From Oscarella lobularis (Eukaryota; Porifera; Homoscleromorpha; Homosclerophorida; Oscarellidae): a stretch of DNA of 64,000 bases. Below, in pieces: positions 47,701-58,686 of this stretch; positions within the stretch are counted from its first letter, which is position 1; each line of letters begins with the position of its first letter. The notes below the pieces were generated by a model. The model saw only the letters and a program-made list of their open reading frames with translations, was not told where the DNA came from and ran no database searches. Made by a program: the position numbers and the translations under genes. The stretch is from positions 2,418,001-2,482,000 of the forward strand of contig NC_089188.1 in assembly GCF_947507565.1 (NCBI RefSeq), given 5' to 3'.

Positions 47701-48112
47701 TTATCTTCCGATTCGTTGGACGATCCAATCGGCTTGGCAGAGTGGGCAACGGTTGCTCTGTACGACCCACAGCGACATGCAGCAGTTGTGAAACGAATGA
47801 TTGCATTCTCCCCAAACCACTATCATCGGAAATAACGTAACTAGATGGCAAATCGATGCGTTTTTCACCTACCGACGCATTCTTCTTGCTTGTTTTCTGA
47901 CTGGCAGCGAAGGCAAGCGTCTAAATGACAACGAAAGTCGGTCGATCGGAGTGAGTCCTATTTAGGGGCGCCTCACCCATGATATGCACTTTACATATCG
48001 CGCACGTATCGCATTCTACGTCCCACGACCACATAGCAACAGCGTTCCACTTTTTAACACTGAAAAGCGGTTCTTTTGACGCTTTTCCCTTTCCGTTCTT
48101 CGCGTCAGCCAT
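47701..48112 (-). CDS. RNF7: RING-box protein 2
   Basis: RBX2/RNF7 is the RING subunit that recruits the E2 enzyme in Cullin-5 type ubiquitin ligases. The N-terminus [20 protein letters not shown] leads to the cullin-binding strand [20 protein letters not shown]. Two more exons give [16 protein letters not shown] and [19 protein letters not shown], then [17 protein letters not shown]. The zinc ligands of the RING-H2 fold are present. Residues such as '[20 protein letters not shown]' mark RBX2 rather than RBX1. I chose the ATG at 48112; an upstream in-frame ATG at 48160 would overlap the neighbouring gene on the other strand. About 100 residues, slightly shorter than the human protein. Confidence 0.95.
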
Positions 48113-48143
48113 TTTCAAACGTTGATACCAACGTATTTCGCAA
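48113..48143. promoter_or_regulatory. 31-bp head-to-head interval, RBX2 / cytidine deaminase
   Basis: Only 31 bp separate the two predicted start codons, so the promoter elements and 5' UTRs of these genes must overlap each other or the neighbouring coding sequence. Confidence 0.6.
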
Positions 48144-48569
48144 ATGCTCGACGAAGACACGTACGCGAAGCTGATTAGAGCCGCTCATCAAGCGAAGGAA
48201 GCGGCATATTGCCCGTACAGTCGCTTTCGAGTCGGAGCAGCTCTCCTGTCAAAAGAAGGAGATCGCATTGTGACCGGCTGCAACGTAGAGAACGCTTCGC
48301 ACGGTTTGACGATCTGTGCGGAAAGAACTGCCATTGTAAAGGCAGTCAGCGAAGGAATTCGCAGCTTCAAAGCGATCGCCGTGGCTGGAGACGTGAAGGA
48401 CAAGTTTCTCGCTCCGTGCGGTGCGTGCAGACAATTTTTAGTCGAATTTGGAGCCGACATGATTGTCATTCTCACGACACCCGATATGAAGTACGAAACG
48501 ACGACCGCCGCCGAATTGCTACCGAGGCATTTTGCATCTGACGATTTAGATCGTCCACGTCAAGCCTAA
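48144..48569 (+). CDS. CDA: cytidine deaminase
   Basis: CDA hydrolyses cytidine and deoxycytidine to uridine in pyrimidine salvage. It is a single exon of 141 residues, the usual length for the homotetrameric form. Substrate-binding [11 protein letters not shown] precedes the catalytic Glu in [20 protein letters not shown], with the first zinc Cys in TICAE. The other two zinc Cys lie in [10 protein letters not shown]. The three-Cys zinc site (rather than His-Cys-Cys) is the homotetrameric type. The gene has no introns, unlike almost all its neighbours, but nothing in the flanks suggests a retrocopy. Its start lies 31 bp from the RBX2 start on the other strand. Confidence 0.97.
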   Translation: MLDEDTYAKLIRAAHQAKEAAYCPYSRFRVGAALLSKEGDRIVTGCNVENASHGLTICAERTAIVKAVSEGIRSFKAIAVAGDVKDKFLAPCGACRQFLVEFGADMIVILTTPDMKYETTTAAELLPRHFASDDLDRPRQA

Positions 48570-48831
48570 TATAGATATCGACCGTGCTTGCTTGTTATTT
48601 TTTTTTTGTCGGCCATATTTTGCCTGGATACGGCACGATGAATATTCATGGCCTCTATTTATAGCACTTTGGCTTGGGCGGGCGCGCTTGGGCGTGTGTG
48701 TGGTGATCGTGACGTCACGCTAGCAACCAAACAAGTCCAGCGGAAGTTCGGACAACGCCTGCGCCGTGACCCCGTCCAGCGAATATAGGAGTGGCAAACG
48801 TCACAGATTCCTCCACACTCTTCTCACCGTG

Positions 48832-51800
48832 ATGGAGATCGATCAGTCGGTCCTCGAGGCCTTACCGGCCGAAAAACGAAAGGAAATCGTGAAGCGAATG
48901 CGTCAAGAGCAAATCAAACGCTACTACGAACGCGAAAAAGAAGAAAACGACGTCGAACGCTCGCGGCAATCGAAGCCGGACAAAGGGAAGACAGTAAAAT
49001 TCCCAAACGAACAGCTCATCCAAGATGCAGTGACCAACTACGACTCAGACAAAGGTAGGAGAGATAGATAGTCTCTAAGCCCCATTGGCCAAGCAACCGG
49101 GGTGGGCCGCTATGTACACAAAGGCGAAAAGAGACCTCTCGTTTTTACGACGATTGGTCTCGTTGATTAAATTGCGTGACGACGTTTGTTTTGCTTTCTC
49201 GCGTGCAGTTGAACGCCTTCTCGAAGATAACGAAATCGACGTGAATACGACGATTGGAACGGGTTCGTCTTTTCTTCACTTGGTACGCGATAGAATCATA
49301 ATATACGTTTCCATGAGACGTTTTTCTTTCTAGTGCGCTATTGTTGATTTTCCTGCTGGAGCGCGTCTTCTCATTGGTCGAAATGCCAATGTCGACGCTC
49401 TCGATGCTGATTGGTGGACGCCCCTCCACGTCGCCGCTTCTAATGATCACGTGGACGTCGTTCACGTTTTGATCGGGGTATAATTCGATTATTTATTTTC
49501 TAATTAGCGAATTCGAATTTTTTAGGCCGACGCCAATCCGACGATCCTCGACGTCGACGGGAATTTCGCCGTCGATCACGCCGGCGATCGAACGAAAGAA
49601 TTAATATTGAATTACATGATATCCAAAGGTAAAATTTAAAATTCCACCCCCTTTGATGAGATAGATACTTCCGCTGGCTTCCCCTGTCTATCCGGTCAAT
49701 TAGAACTCGGAGAAAAAAAAGCCGCTTGTGGCGGTGGTTGTGGCGGCCTGTGCATACGCGCGCACTTCCATGGGTGGGCTCTTTTTTGTGGCTTTGAGGG
49801 AAGTAACCTTGCCGCGCTACTGTACACAAATACTCACCCGCTAAGCGAGAGCCGGCCACATCACTCGCTCACTTCCTTCCAACAGGATCCGGGGGGCGAC
49901 AAAAAACGCGATTCTCCCTTCGTCCCTATTTATTATATTCGATAATATGAAAGATCGAAAATTACGCCGCGGCGGTGCGCGCGTGCCTCTCACGTGTCGC
50001 GCGCGCGCGTATTGACCCCTTTTCTCTCAGGTTGCGATCGTAGCGATATGAAAATGCTGCGAATGGCTTCGTCGAAATCGATGCTTGTCGAAGTGCGCGA
50101 ACGAGTCGACGCGGGCGACGACGTCAATCAGCCGAACGAAGCGGGAGCAACCGCCGTAAGAATAAACAGTCCCCCCTCTTCTTCTATTGGACGTCTTTTG
50201 TTTGTCTATAGCTACACATAGCCGCCGCGAACGGATATAAAGCCGTTTCGCAGCTGTTGCTAGAGCAAAAAACAATCAAAGTCAACGCTATAGACGATCT
50301 GGGTTGGACTCCGCTTCACGTGGCAGCCAAGTGGAATCAGGTACGTTGTTTCTACTTAGTACGTATTTATTTATTGGTTCTTTTAGGCGAGAATGGTGAA
50401 AATGCTTTTGAAACGTGGAGCTAATCCTCACGTTCCTACGAACGCCGGATTAACGCCGCTCGGTCTGTAATTCTCCTTTTCTCCTTGCTTACGTGACGTC
50501 ATTTTTCGAAGAACTCACCGATTCGGATGCGATACAAGAAATGTTGCGTAAAGCCGAAAAGGAGGTCGATATGACGACAGTCGAGCCTCAAACGCCCGAC
50601 GAAGAAAAGGACATCTACGACGATTTCAATCAAGCGCGAACGTACACGAGATCGCCGTAAGAAAAAGAGAAAAAAAGACCGCGAAACAAAAGCCCCGTCT
50701 GTTCTCTATTCTAGGAGGCGTGGCTCGTTGTCCAAACAAGAGGAACTGTTCGAGTTCGAAACGCTGACCAGTCTCGTCAGTCAAGAAATCGTCGAAGATC
50801 AAGAACGAGAAATCGCGTCGGATGCGGCCGTCGAACATCTCAAGAAAGAAGACATGACTGTGAGATATCGATCGACTAATTGAATTATTAATTAAACGGC
50901 TCTAGGTTCACGCTCTGCCTATAAACGCTAACGACGATCTCGCTTCGTTGCCCGATCTCAACGAAGACATTCTACTTCACGAGCTCCACGCGCGCTACGT
51001 AAAGGATCAGATCTACGTAAGCACCCGCGCGCGCAACGCTGCGAGATTAGAACTCCATCCGGGCCATTCTCGACGCTATTCATTCATCGAATCTCTTTAG
51101 ACGTATGTCGGTGATATTCTTGTGGCCGTCAATCCATTCAAACGACTTCCCTACTACACTGCTGGGGTAAGATTCGATTAGAGCGTTCGCGGAGCTTCCG
51201 CGAACTCGTTTCTGTTTTTTTTAGACGAGTCGCGCTTATCGCGACTTGGCGCGTCGTACGTCCATGGCTCCGCACGTATTCGCCGTCGCCGAGAAAGCGT
51301 TTCAAGCGATGCTCGCCGAACAACGATCGCAATGCTGCGTTATCAGCGGCGAAAGTGGCGCCGGAAAAACCGAATCTTCGAAATTTCTTCTTCAGCATTT
51401 GCTCGGACGCGTCAGAAGCGAAGAAACCGGGCTCAATCAGAAAATCCGACAAGTTAGTGTTCACGTGATTTTTTCCCGCCGGGGAAATCTAAAACCCCCG
51501 TAGGTGGGCCCCGTATTGGAAGCGTTCGGTAACGCAGCTACAGTTATGAATGACAATAGCAGTCGCTTTGGAAAATATCTCGAATTGCGTTTCTCTCCAA
51601 ATGGAACCGTTTTGGGAGGTGAGAACGAGAAAGATTCATTATTTTCTGAATCTACAATATTTTTTTTCCTAAAGCACGAATGAAGGAATATCTGTTGGAA
51701 AAATCTCGCGTCGTTTTCCAAGGAACTGGCGAGAGAAATTTCCACATCTTCTACTACATGTTAGGCGGTCTCTCGCCTGATGAAAAAAACAAATATTTTT

Positions 51801-54800
51801 TCAAAGAAGCGTCGAAATATAGGTAAGAAGATCACGTGTTATATAGACGCAGATTGCCATTGGCTGGATCGTTTTAGATGCCTCTCAAATACCAAATGGG
51901 ACAGCCAAACAGACTTTGAGAATTTGGATGACGTCAGAACGTCACTTCATGCAATTGGATTCACAGCCGATGTAAAGAAATATTATTTATTTATTTATTT
52001 AGACGTATTGGGTTCTTCTTGTATGATAGGATGAAAATAATCTTTTGGCACTTTTGTCTGCAGTAATGCACGTTGCTAATTTGGGCTTCGCTTCAGCGGA
52101 TCAGACAGGCGATAATGCTCAATTAACTGATGATACAGATATGACTGTTATCGGAAAACTTCTCAATGTGAGTCCCCTTGAATTGGGGCAGTCACTTGTC
52201 AGCGAAGCGACAGTCACGCGAGGCAAGGATGGGAAATTAATAATTATTATATTAATTATTTATTTTTAATTAAAGGGGAGCAAATTATAAGAAAGAGGAA
52301 TGTTGTTCAGGCGAATGATTGTCGAGATGCTTTGGCTAAGGCCATATATGGTCGTCTCTTTGGATGGATTGTAAATAGTATTAACCATTTATTGCAGGAA
52401 CCGGAAGACTGGTATCTATATAGGATCCTATATATTATTGATTGATTGATTGATTTCTTTAGTCAAATTGAAAATATTCTCGAAATTGGGATTTTGGACA
52501 TTTTTGGTTTCGAGAATTTTGAAAATAACAGCTTTGAACAGATGTGCATCAATTTGGCCAATGAGCAACTTCAGCACTACTTCAACGAACACGTTTTTGC
52601 TTTGGAAAAAGTAAGCTCTATCGCGCGATGTGACGTCATTCTATTGACAGCCAATTGTAGGAAGAGTGCGATAAAGAAGGCATTACGTTTATGCAGACAA
52701 TTGAATTTGCCAGCAATCAACCCGTCTTGGATCTCTTTCTCGGGGTAAGTCAAAAATCTAAGGCTAATTCACACACGCGATGTGACGTAACGTAACGTGA
52801 GAGCTCGTCTCTTGATTGGTCACTTGCCTTTGTGACATCATTGACCATATTTGGACGTCGCTAGTGGGTGTTTCCTAACCACTGAACAAATCGCGTATTT
52901 CTTAGAAACATAATGGACTATTGGCCCTTCTCGATGAGGAGAGCAAATTTCCTCGCGCCTCCGATTCTTCGTTTGGCACAAAGTGCCACAAAACGCACGG
53001 AAAGAGCACGCGAAGTCTTTATCTGACCCCGAGAGACGGCGGAGCCTCGTTTGGAATCGTCCACTACGCCGGAAGAGTAAGAAGAAAAGATTTTCTTATA
53101 GAGAAATAATCGTTGTCTCAGGTTCATTACAATTTGAAAGGGTATCTGGACAAAAATCGCGACACGTTGCCAGCCGGATTAGCTTTAACAATGAAAAGTA
53201 GCCAAGCACTAATTAGTGAATGAAATGATATAAAAATGCTTCTTTATTAGCGAGTGGATGCTTTCTCGTTCGAGAAATGTTCCAAGCGCGTATCAGCCGA
53301 ACCGGAAGTCTCGCTCCGAGCGCAAAACAGAAACAATCGCGTCGATCCACGCGCTCACCGTCACCATTTTCTTTCTTCAAGAAAAAAGCCGTTGATAATA
53401 ATCAGGTACGTAAACCCGCGCGCGCTAAAAATGCGTTTTTTATATAAAAGGGGTTTTTTTCAGTCGAAGAGTCGCAGGGGAGCCACGCGTCACGCTGCCG
53501 GAAGTGGCGGGACATCGACAATGAGAAATCCTCTCACAGTTGCTTCTCATTTCCGGGTAAATAAATAAATAGAAAAATATTTAATCTTTTTTATGTTTGA
53601 GTCTTAGAATTCCCTTGGAGAATTAGTCGAAAAAATTCGCTCGTGTACCCCTCATTTTATTCGCTGTCTCAAGCCTAACGCGCGCAAGGAAGCAAACGCT
53701 CTCACAACGGAATACATTTTGACTCAACTCCGATATACGGGCGTCTTGGAAACGACTCGTATTCGAAAACTCGGCTATCCAACGCGACTGACGTTCGAGC
53801 AATTTCTCACGCGATACAGGACATTGAAAAAATTTGTTGTGGGGAGCGAGAAGGTGTCAGATCGTGAGCAAAGTCGAGCAATTTTGAATTATGCTTCTCT
53901 CGAAGGATGGCAGGTTAGAAATTATATTTAATTAGAATTTCGGGGGTTAGGTGAAGATTCTTTTTTAGTTGGGAAAGAGTAAGGTTTTTCTTAAATATTT
54001 TCACACGGAGAGTTTGGCTGTGTTGAGTGACGTCGTTTTGAAGAAAATCGTCGTTTCTCAACGAAGTAGGTTTTTGTTTTTGAAACGATTTCTTCGCAAT
54101 TAATTAATTAATTAATTAATCGGGTTTTTTTAGTTGTGCGAGGGTTTTTAGCTCGTGAGACGTATCGAAAGCTTCTTGAGATGAAAGCGAAAGAAGCGGC
54201 GACTGTGAGATCGTTTCTTCTCGATTCGTATCAGCTGGGGAAAGAGTTTTGGGACAAGAGTGCGTTCTATCAGGAAGCAGATCAGTTGAGACACGAGGAG
54301 GAAATCAGACAGCAGCAGGAAGAAGAGAAACGCAAAAGAGAAGAGGAAGAGAAACGAGTTGAAGAGGAAGAACGACGGAGAATAGAAGAGGAGGAACGAC
54401 GAAGGAAAGAGGAAGAGGAGAAGCTAAAGGAAGAGCGAGAAAGGTAAACCAAAGTCGCTCCTCACAAAAAAATCGAATTATCTTTGTTTTTTCGTAGGGA
54501 ATTGGCTGAACAAGCGGCGGCAGCTCCACCTCCTCGACCCCCCAAGAACGATACGACAACTGACGGCTCGCCTCCACCTTTACTTCCACGTGATCCCAGC
54601 CTTCAACTTGACTTATTTCCTCCGCCGCCTCCACCAGCTTCAATACCCGCGTCTCTCAGTTCCGCGCCTCTACCGCCGCCTCCTCCGCCTATTCAAGACG
54701 TCGCTTCGCCTTTTCTTCCTGGATTAGGACCGCCGCCGTCAGAGCCGCCGCCTCCGCCGCCGCCTTCCGAAGATATTTATGATGAAGCTTCTTCTACTAA

Positions 54801-56304
54801 GTATCCGCCGGTTGAGAGTCTTTACGACGTCGCCGACGCCGCCGTCGTCTTTGAGGAGAATATTTATGATGATGTTACGTCTGCGACGGCATCAGCGAAT
54901 GATGAGAGTGCCGGTCATTATGCAGCCCTTTCTAAAATGCCGCCTCCCGCGCAAGAGCAAGTCTACGTTGAAATGACGCAAAAGACGTCTCCTCCTGAGA
55001 ACGAAGGATATGTGGCATTTTCTCCTCCTCCTCCTCCTCCGCCGCCGCCGCCACCGCCACCGCCACCGCTGTTGAGGCCGCAGTCCGTTCCTGGTCTCCC
55101 TGGCACACCCAAATGGGCTTTGGAACCCAATGAAACGACTCCTCCACCCGGTGCAACGCTTCCCCCTCCGCCTCCCCCGCCGCCTCCTCCACCTCCTCCG
55201 CCGGTTTCAGCCCAACAACAGGCGGCGCCGTTTCCTCCTCCACCGCCGCCGCCGCCGCCACCAACTCTTCTCCTTGCCTCCGGTGATCCTCCACCTCCTA
55301 TGCCTCCACCTCCGCCTCCTCTGCCTCCTATTGGTGGAGGTGTTCCGATTTTTAGACCGCCTCCGTCACCTAGCGTCTCTGGAATACCAGCACCACCGCC
55401 GCCGCCGCCGCCGCCTGGCGCTCCTGGAATACCGGCACCACCGCCGCCGCCGCCTATTGGCTCTGGTGGACGGGGACGAAAATCATCTGCGCCGGCTTCC
55501 CCTGGAGCTTTTCTGGCCGGTATAATGAACGCTAAGTTGAAAAAAGCTGATTCTGGTGAGTTGATGCGTACAACTCGAATCATTGTCTATATATAATGAG
55601 TTTTTTTTCGTAGGGGATCCGAAGCCTAAGAATGGAGATGTTTCTTCGGATTTGATTGCTGAAATATCCGGTGGCGTGAAATTGAAGAAAAGCCCGAAAA
55701 TACGAAAGAGCATGATGAGACGTAAGCTTCTCAATCACGCAGAAAAAACGACCGGTTATCAGTAATTTTATCGTAGACGATAACGTAGCGGATGACGAGA
55801 CAGATAGCGATTCCTTTCCGCCGCCGCCTCCGCCGGTGACGACACTTTCCGTTCCCAACGGGACGGCAAGGAGTGGAGCGACGCCTAAACCGCCGCCACC
55901 GGCAGTCAGCCCCAAACCAGTTCGAGGAACAAACGAAAAATCGAGTGCCGCCTCCGCCGCCTCAGGTTAGATTCCTTAGTGGTCAGATTTGGATATTTTT
56001 TCAACGTTTTTTCTCAGGCTCTTCTGACGTTCCCTTGTGGAAGCGGAATATGTTAGAGAAACGCAAACTCGCGGCGAAGATACAGGACGAATTGAAAGTG
56101 CAGGAGGATGAGACGAAAAATGCAAAGTATGAAGGCGTGCCCGCGTGGAAGCGGAAAATCTTGGAGGAGAAAGAGCGAAAGGCCGCTCTAGCCAACGCGC
56201 CCGCCGAGGAGAAGTCGCGACAGGAGAAAGAAGAGCAAGAGCGGCTGGCCGCTCTTCCCGAATGGAAACGAAATTTGATAATGAAAAAGAAAGGGCTGAT
56301 TTGA
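48832..56304 (+). CDS. MYO16: myosin XVI (ankyrin-repeat unconventional myosin)
   Basis: The start [20 protein letters not shown] and [16 protein letters not shown] match MYO16. A PP1-docking motif (KTVKF) precedes ankyrin repeats (49.2-50.5 kb; [34 protein letters not shown]). The motor has P-loop [12 protein letters not shown] (51345), switch [14 protein letters not shown] (51547), switch [17 protein letters not shown] (52497) and [12 protein letters not shown] (53645). A loop-2 exon carries [13 protein letters not shown], as in vertebrate MYO16. One IQ motif ([15 protein letters not shown]) is followed by a Glu/Arg-rich helix. The tail has tyrosine motifs (IYDEAS, IYDDVT, VYVEMT), long polyproline runs (55.0-55.5 kb), two WH2-like elements ([16 protein letters not shown] and [17 protein letters not shown]) and three W-K-R repeats (56.03-56.28 kb). 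Apparent stops near 53390 lie in the wrong frame and disappear with the correct splice at 53200. Confidence 0.93.
51054..51100 (+). repeat. shared intron 3'-end sequence, MYO16 copy
   Basis: Counterpart of 44561-44611. It ends exactly at the acceptor (CTTTAG) of the 84-bp intron 51017-51100 in the motor domain of myosin XVI. The intron's 5' part is unrelated to that of SAP130. Confidence 0.75.
52768..52868 (+). mobile_element. 110-bp inverted-repeat element, copy f (MYO16 intron)
   Basis: Left end TTCACACACGCGATGTGACG, core TTGATTGGTCACTTGCCTTT, right end GGACGTCGCTAGTGGGTG. The ends are less perfect than in the other copies. Confidence 0.75.
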
Positions 56305-56374
56305 ATTGACACGGTCGCTACGGCGATTATAGTTAGATCGACCCGTTGTTGATAAATTTATTCTTATTTGTTTG

Positions 56375-58617
56375 TAGTTGCGATTGATTTTTAATAGTAA
56401 ATACTAAGGTCTTTGGGTAGCGATTTTTCTCGTATCCGGGACTGGGAGCGCTGGATTTTTTTGCAGAGACCGATCTTAGCTTGTACGTCGCTCTGAAGGA
56501 GGCTCTAGCAGCAACGCGCATTGTGGCGAATCGAAGCACGTTTATTTGGACTATAAAAAACTACGTACAAGCTACAAAAAAGGTCGTTCGTTTCCGTTTT
56601 CTTCGATTGATGCGATCTCCACGATTGAGCCGATGTTGAATAATTTCTTCAGCGTCTTCGATCATCTCCATTTCGTTCCAGCACTGAAAAAAAGGAAGTT
56701 AGCTATCTGTCAAATAATCGTTTTTCGTAAAAACGCGAATTTGTGACTCGAATGTTGTGTTAGTAAATTTATTGCGTTTAGAAAGAAATTCCACGTAGAT
56801 GTTAAAGGTAAAAACACGAGTCTAAAAATGAAGTCATGCAGCGCTACTATACTGAAAAATCCTATCTGGCCAAAAAAAGGTTTCTTCACCGTCATCGCGT
56901 TCATCGTTGATTCAACTTAAAAAATTGCTTTAGTTTCTGTCAAGAAATCTGTGTACGTACCATTTGTTAATGCGTCCGTATTAGCGCAACCCAGGCTACA
57001 CCAACGAGGAGGTTCGGACGCTTCGTAGCCCAAGGCAGCCACCGCAAAGCGATGGCCACCCGGTTCCAAAATTTGAGGGAAGTACTTGGCTTCATTGGCC
57101 TCTTCAAGCAGTACCCGCCTGGACGCATGAATCGGCCCCTTGTACCGACCCCCCCGGCGCGGTGGTACCACTCTGACATCTAACCCATGAGGTGGTGGTC
57201 GTGGCAGCGCGACTGCCCCACCTTAGGGCTTGTGAAGTAGGAGAGGGAGCTGGCCACTGTTTGTAGGAGTTGGCAAGGAAGACGGTGCAATGCAGTGGAT
57301 CGAAGCCTCCTGGGCCAGATCATCCGTGGTCTAATCGTGCCATCGGGTGAGATAAGTGCCGGCAACCAGGCCATTTATGAACACCCCCTCTAAGCCGTAC
57401 CCACTCGAGCCTAACGTGGATCGTGCTTATTGGCAACAATAAGACCGTGGCGATCTTTATATCCCAGTGCGCGTACCAAGGCCGAAGCCCCCATCGCCCT
57501 GCCTACGGGCTCCGGCACGGTTAGATAAACCGTGGGCCACGCTGAGTCAACTATCCAAAGCGGTGTCTTCTGCCAAATCTCCCGAGCCAGTCCTCAATGG
57601 GCCAAGCCGCAGTGCAATGCAACCACGACGCTCCTACCCTCAGCCGCAACTGACGGGAACTCGGCTGTGCACGCCTTTATATAGGCTGCCGGGCCGTGCG
57701 CGCTGATTGGTCGGCTGTTGGCTCCGCCCAGGGCTCTGATTGGTCCGCCAATTAGGAAAAACCAGTTTTGGTCACGTCATGCCGGTTGATTACCGGTATT
57801 TCCGGTTGATTACCGTTATTTTCGAGCATGAATCATCGACCACACCCCTAAAATGGCGAAAATCAAGATGGCGAATTACGATCTTGATGTACCGTAGAGT
57901 CTCTGTAACAGGCGACGATCTGAACGTGAGGCTGTACACTTCTTCGTTGTTGTTTTATCATTCGTTTTCGCGCGGACATGCGCGCAGATCGGCGATCACG
58001 CGCGCGGAAATCGAATAGAACTATTTGTCGCGACGAAAGTGGCACTTCTTCGACGCGCCTTGCGTCGCTGACGAAACACGACGACGCAGAACGACACAAC
58101 AAGTAAGCGAAGAGACCGAAAAACGAAGCGAGACCCCCTTTCGACATTTTCCGTCGTTCGCCGCCCAGAAACCCCCGAAAAGCGGTCGAAGACGAAAGCC
58201 CGAGCTTCGATCGGCTTCTTGGCGTCTTGGCGCCTCCTAATAATGCGTAGGAATGGACCGAATAGCTCTCTATGTTTTTTATTTTTCAGGAACTGGATGA
58301 TTCGCTTCCTGATCGAGGATTCGGTCCAATTCTAGCAGTGCTTTGTTACTTTTCTGCACGAAAATGACCTTAGAGAAGCACGGAACCGATTGGAAGACGC
58401 TCTGAGGAATCTAGTAAGGTAATCGTGGAAGTTGGCCTCTTTCGGGGAAACCAACGCAATTGGTCGTTCTAGAAGGAGCAAATCGATGCGAAGCGACGCT
58501 CAAAAGAAGCATAGAAGAGGCACGAACACCAAAAACGATTCGAAGATTCTCCCAGCGAAATTTAGATCGTTTAGAGAGAGCGGAAGAGGGGCCCCCTTTT
58601 GAGGTTTTCGAACGTGA
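56375..58617 (-). repeat. arm 2 of the diverged inverted duplication
   Basis: Minus-strand counterpart of the segment at 1218-3870, without the LINE. From 57744 down to about 56375 the blocks follow the same order as in arm 1. Here one frame is longer: it includes VPPRRGGRYKGPIHASRRVL and ANEAKYFPQILEPGGHRFAV up to ANTDALTNG (about 57171-56960). After an intron ending CTTTTTTTCAG (56690) it has CWNEMEMIEDAEEIIQHRL (about 56689-56633). An AATAAA follows near 56541. It may therefore be a small spliced gene whose copy in arm 1 is dead. Downstream of that signal, a further shared block reads MRVAARASFRATYKLRS, mitochondrial-targeting-like, in this copy only. Function not recognised. Confidence 0.6.
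57674..57744 (-). promoter_or_regulatory. CCAAT / GC-box / TATA promoter of the duplicated unit
   Basis: Read on the minus strand: ACCAATCAGAG (57744-57734), a GC box GGGCGG (57729-57724), a second CCAAT (57710-57706) and TATATAAA (57683-57676). Spacing fits an RNA polymerase II promoter directed into the arm. Arm 1 keeps both CCAAT boxes and a GC box at 1589-1655, but its TATA is degraded. Confidence 0.6.
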
Positions 58618-58686
58618 GCCAATGTTGTCGTAGTGCTGTACTAAGGTTTCAGCGGAGTATCGATCCGGGAATAGGCAGAATAGAAA
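57745..58686. other. intergenic / possible divergent non-coding transcript
   Basis: Contains a YY1-like CAAGATGGCG (57864-57873) facing away from the repeat promoter, with only a 14-codon frame after it. A pyrimidine-rich AG acceptor near 58289 could join it to downstream sequence. The block at 58585-58617 (GAGGGGCCCCC...GAGGTTTTCGAACG) matches 1218-1256. No protein family is recognised. Confidence 0.35.

Noticed and set aside
53200-53400. Apparent in-frame stops in the myosin XVI motor
   Set aside because: Splicing at the donor after CTTTAACAATGAAAA shifts the next exon to a frame without stops that matches MYO16 loop 2.
54963-55583. Long minus-strand Gly-rich open frame
   Set aside because: It is the complement of the polyproline tail of myosin XVI; CCN repeats read as GGN on the other strand.
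56333-56539. Small mitochondrial-targeting-like frame (MRVAARASFRATYKLRS)
   Set aside because: Kept only as a remark. It lies after a likely polyadenylation signal, its frame is broken in the other arm, and no family was recognised.
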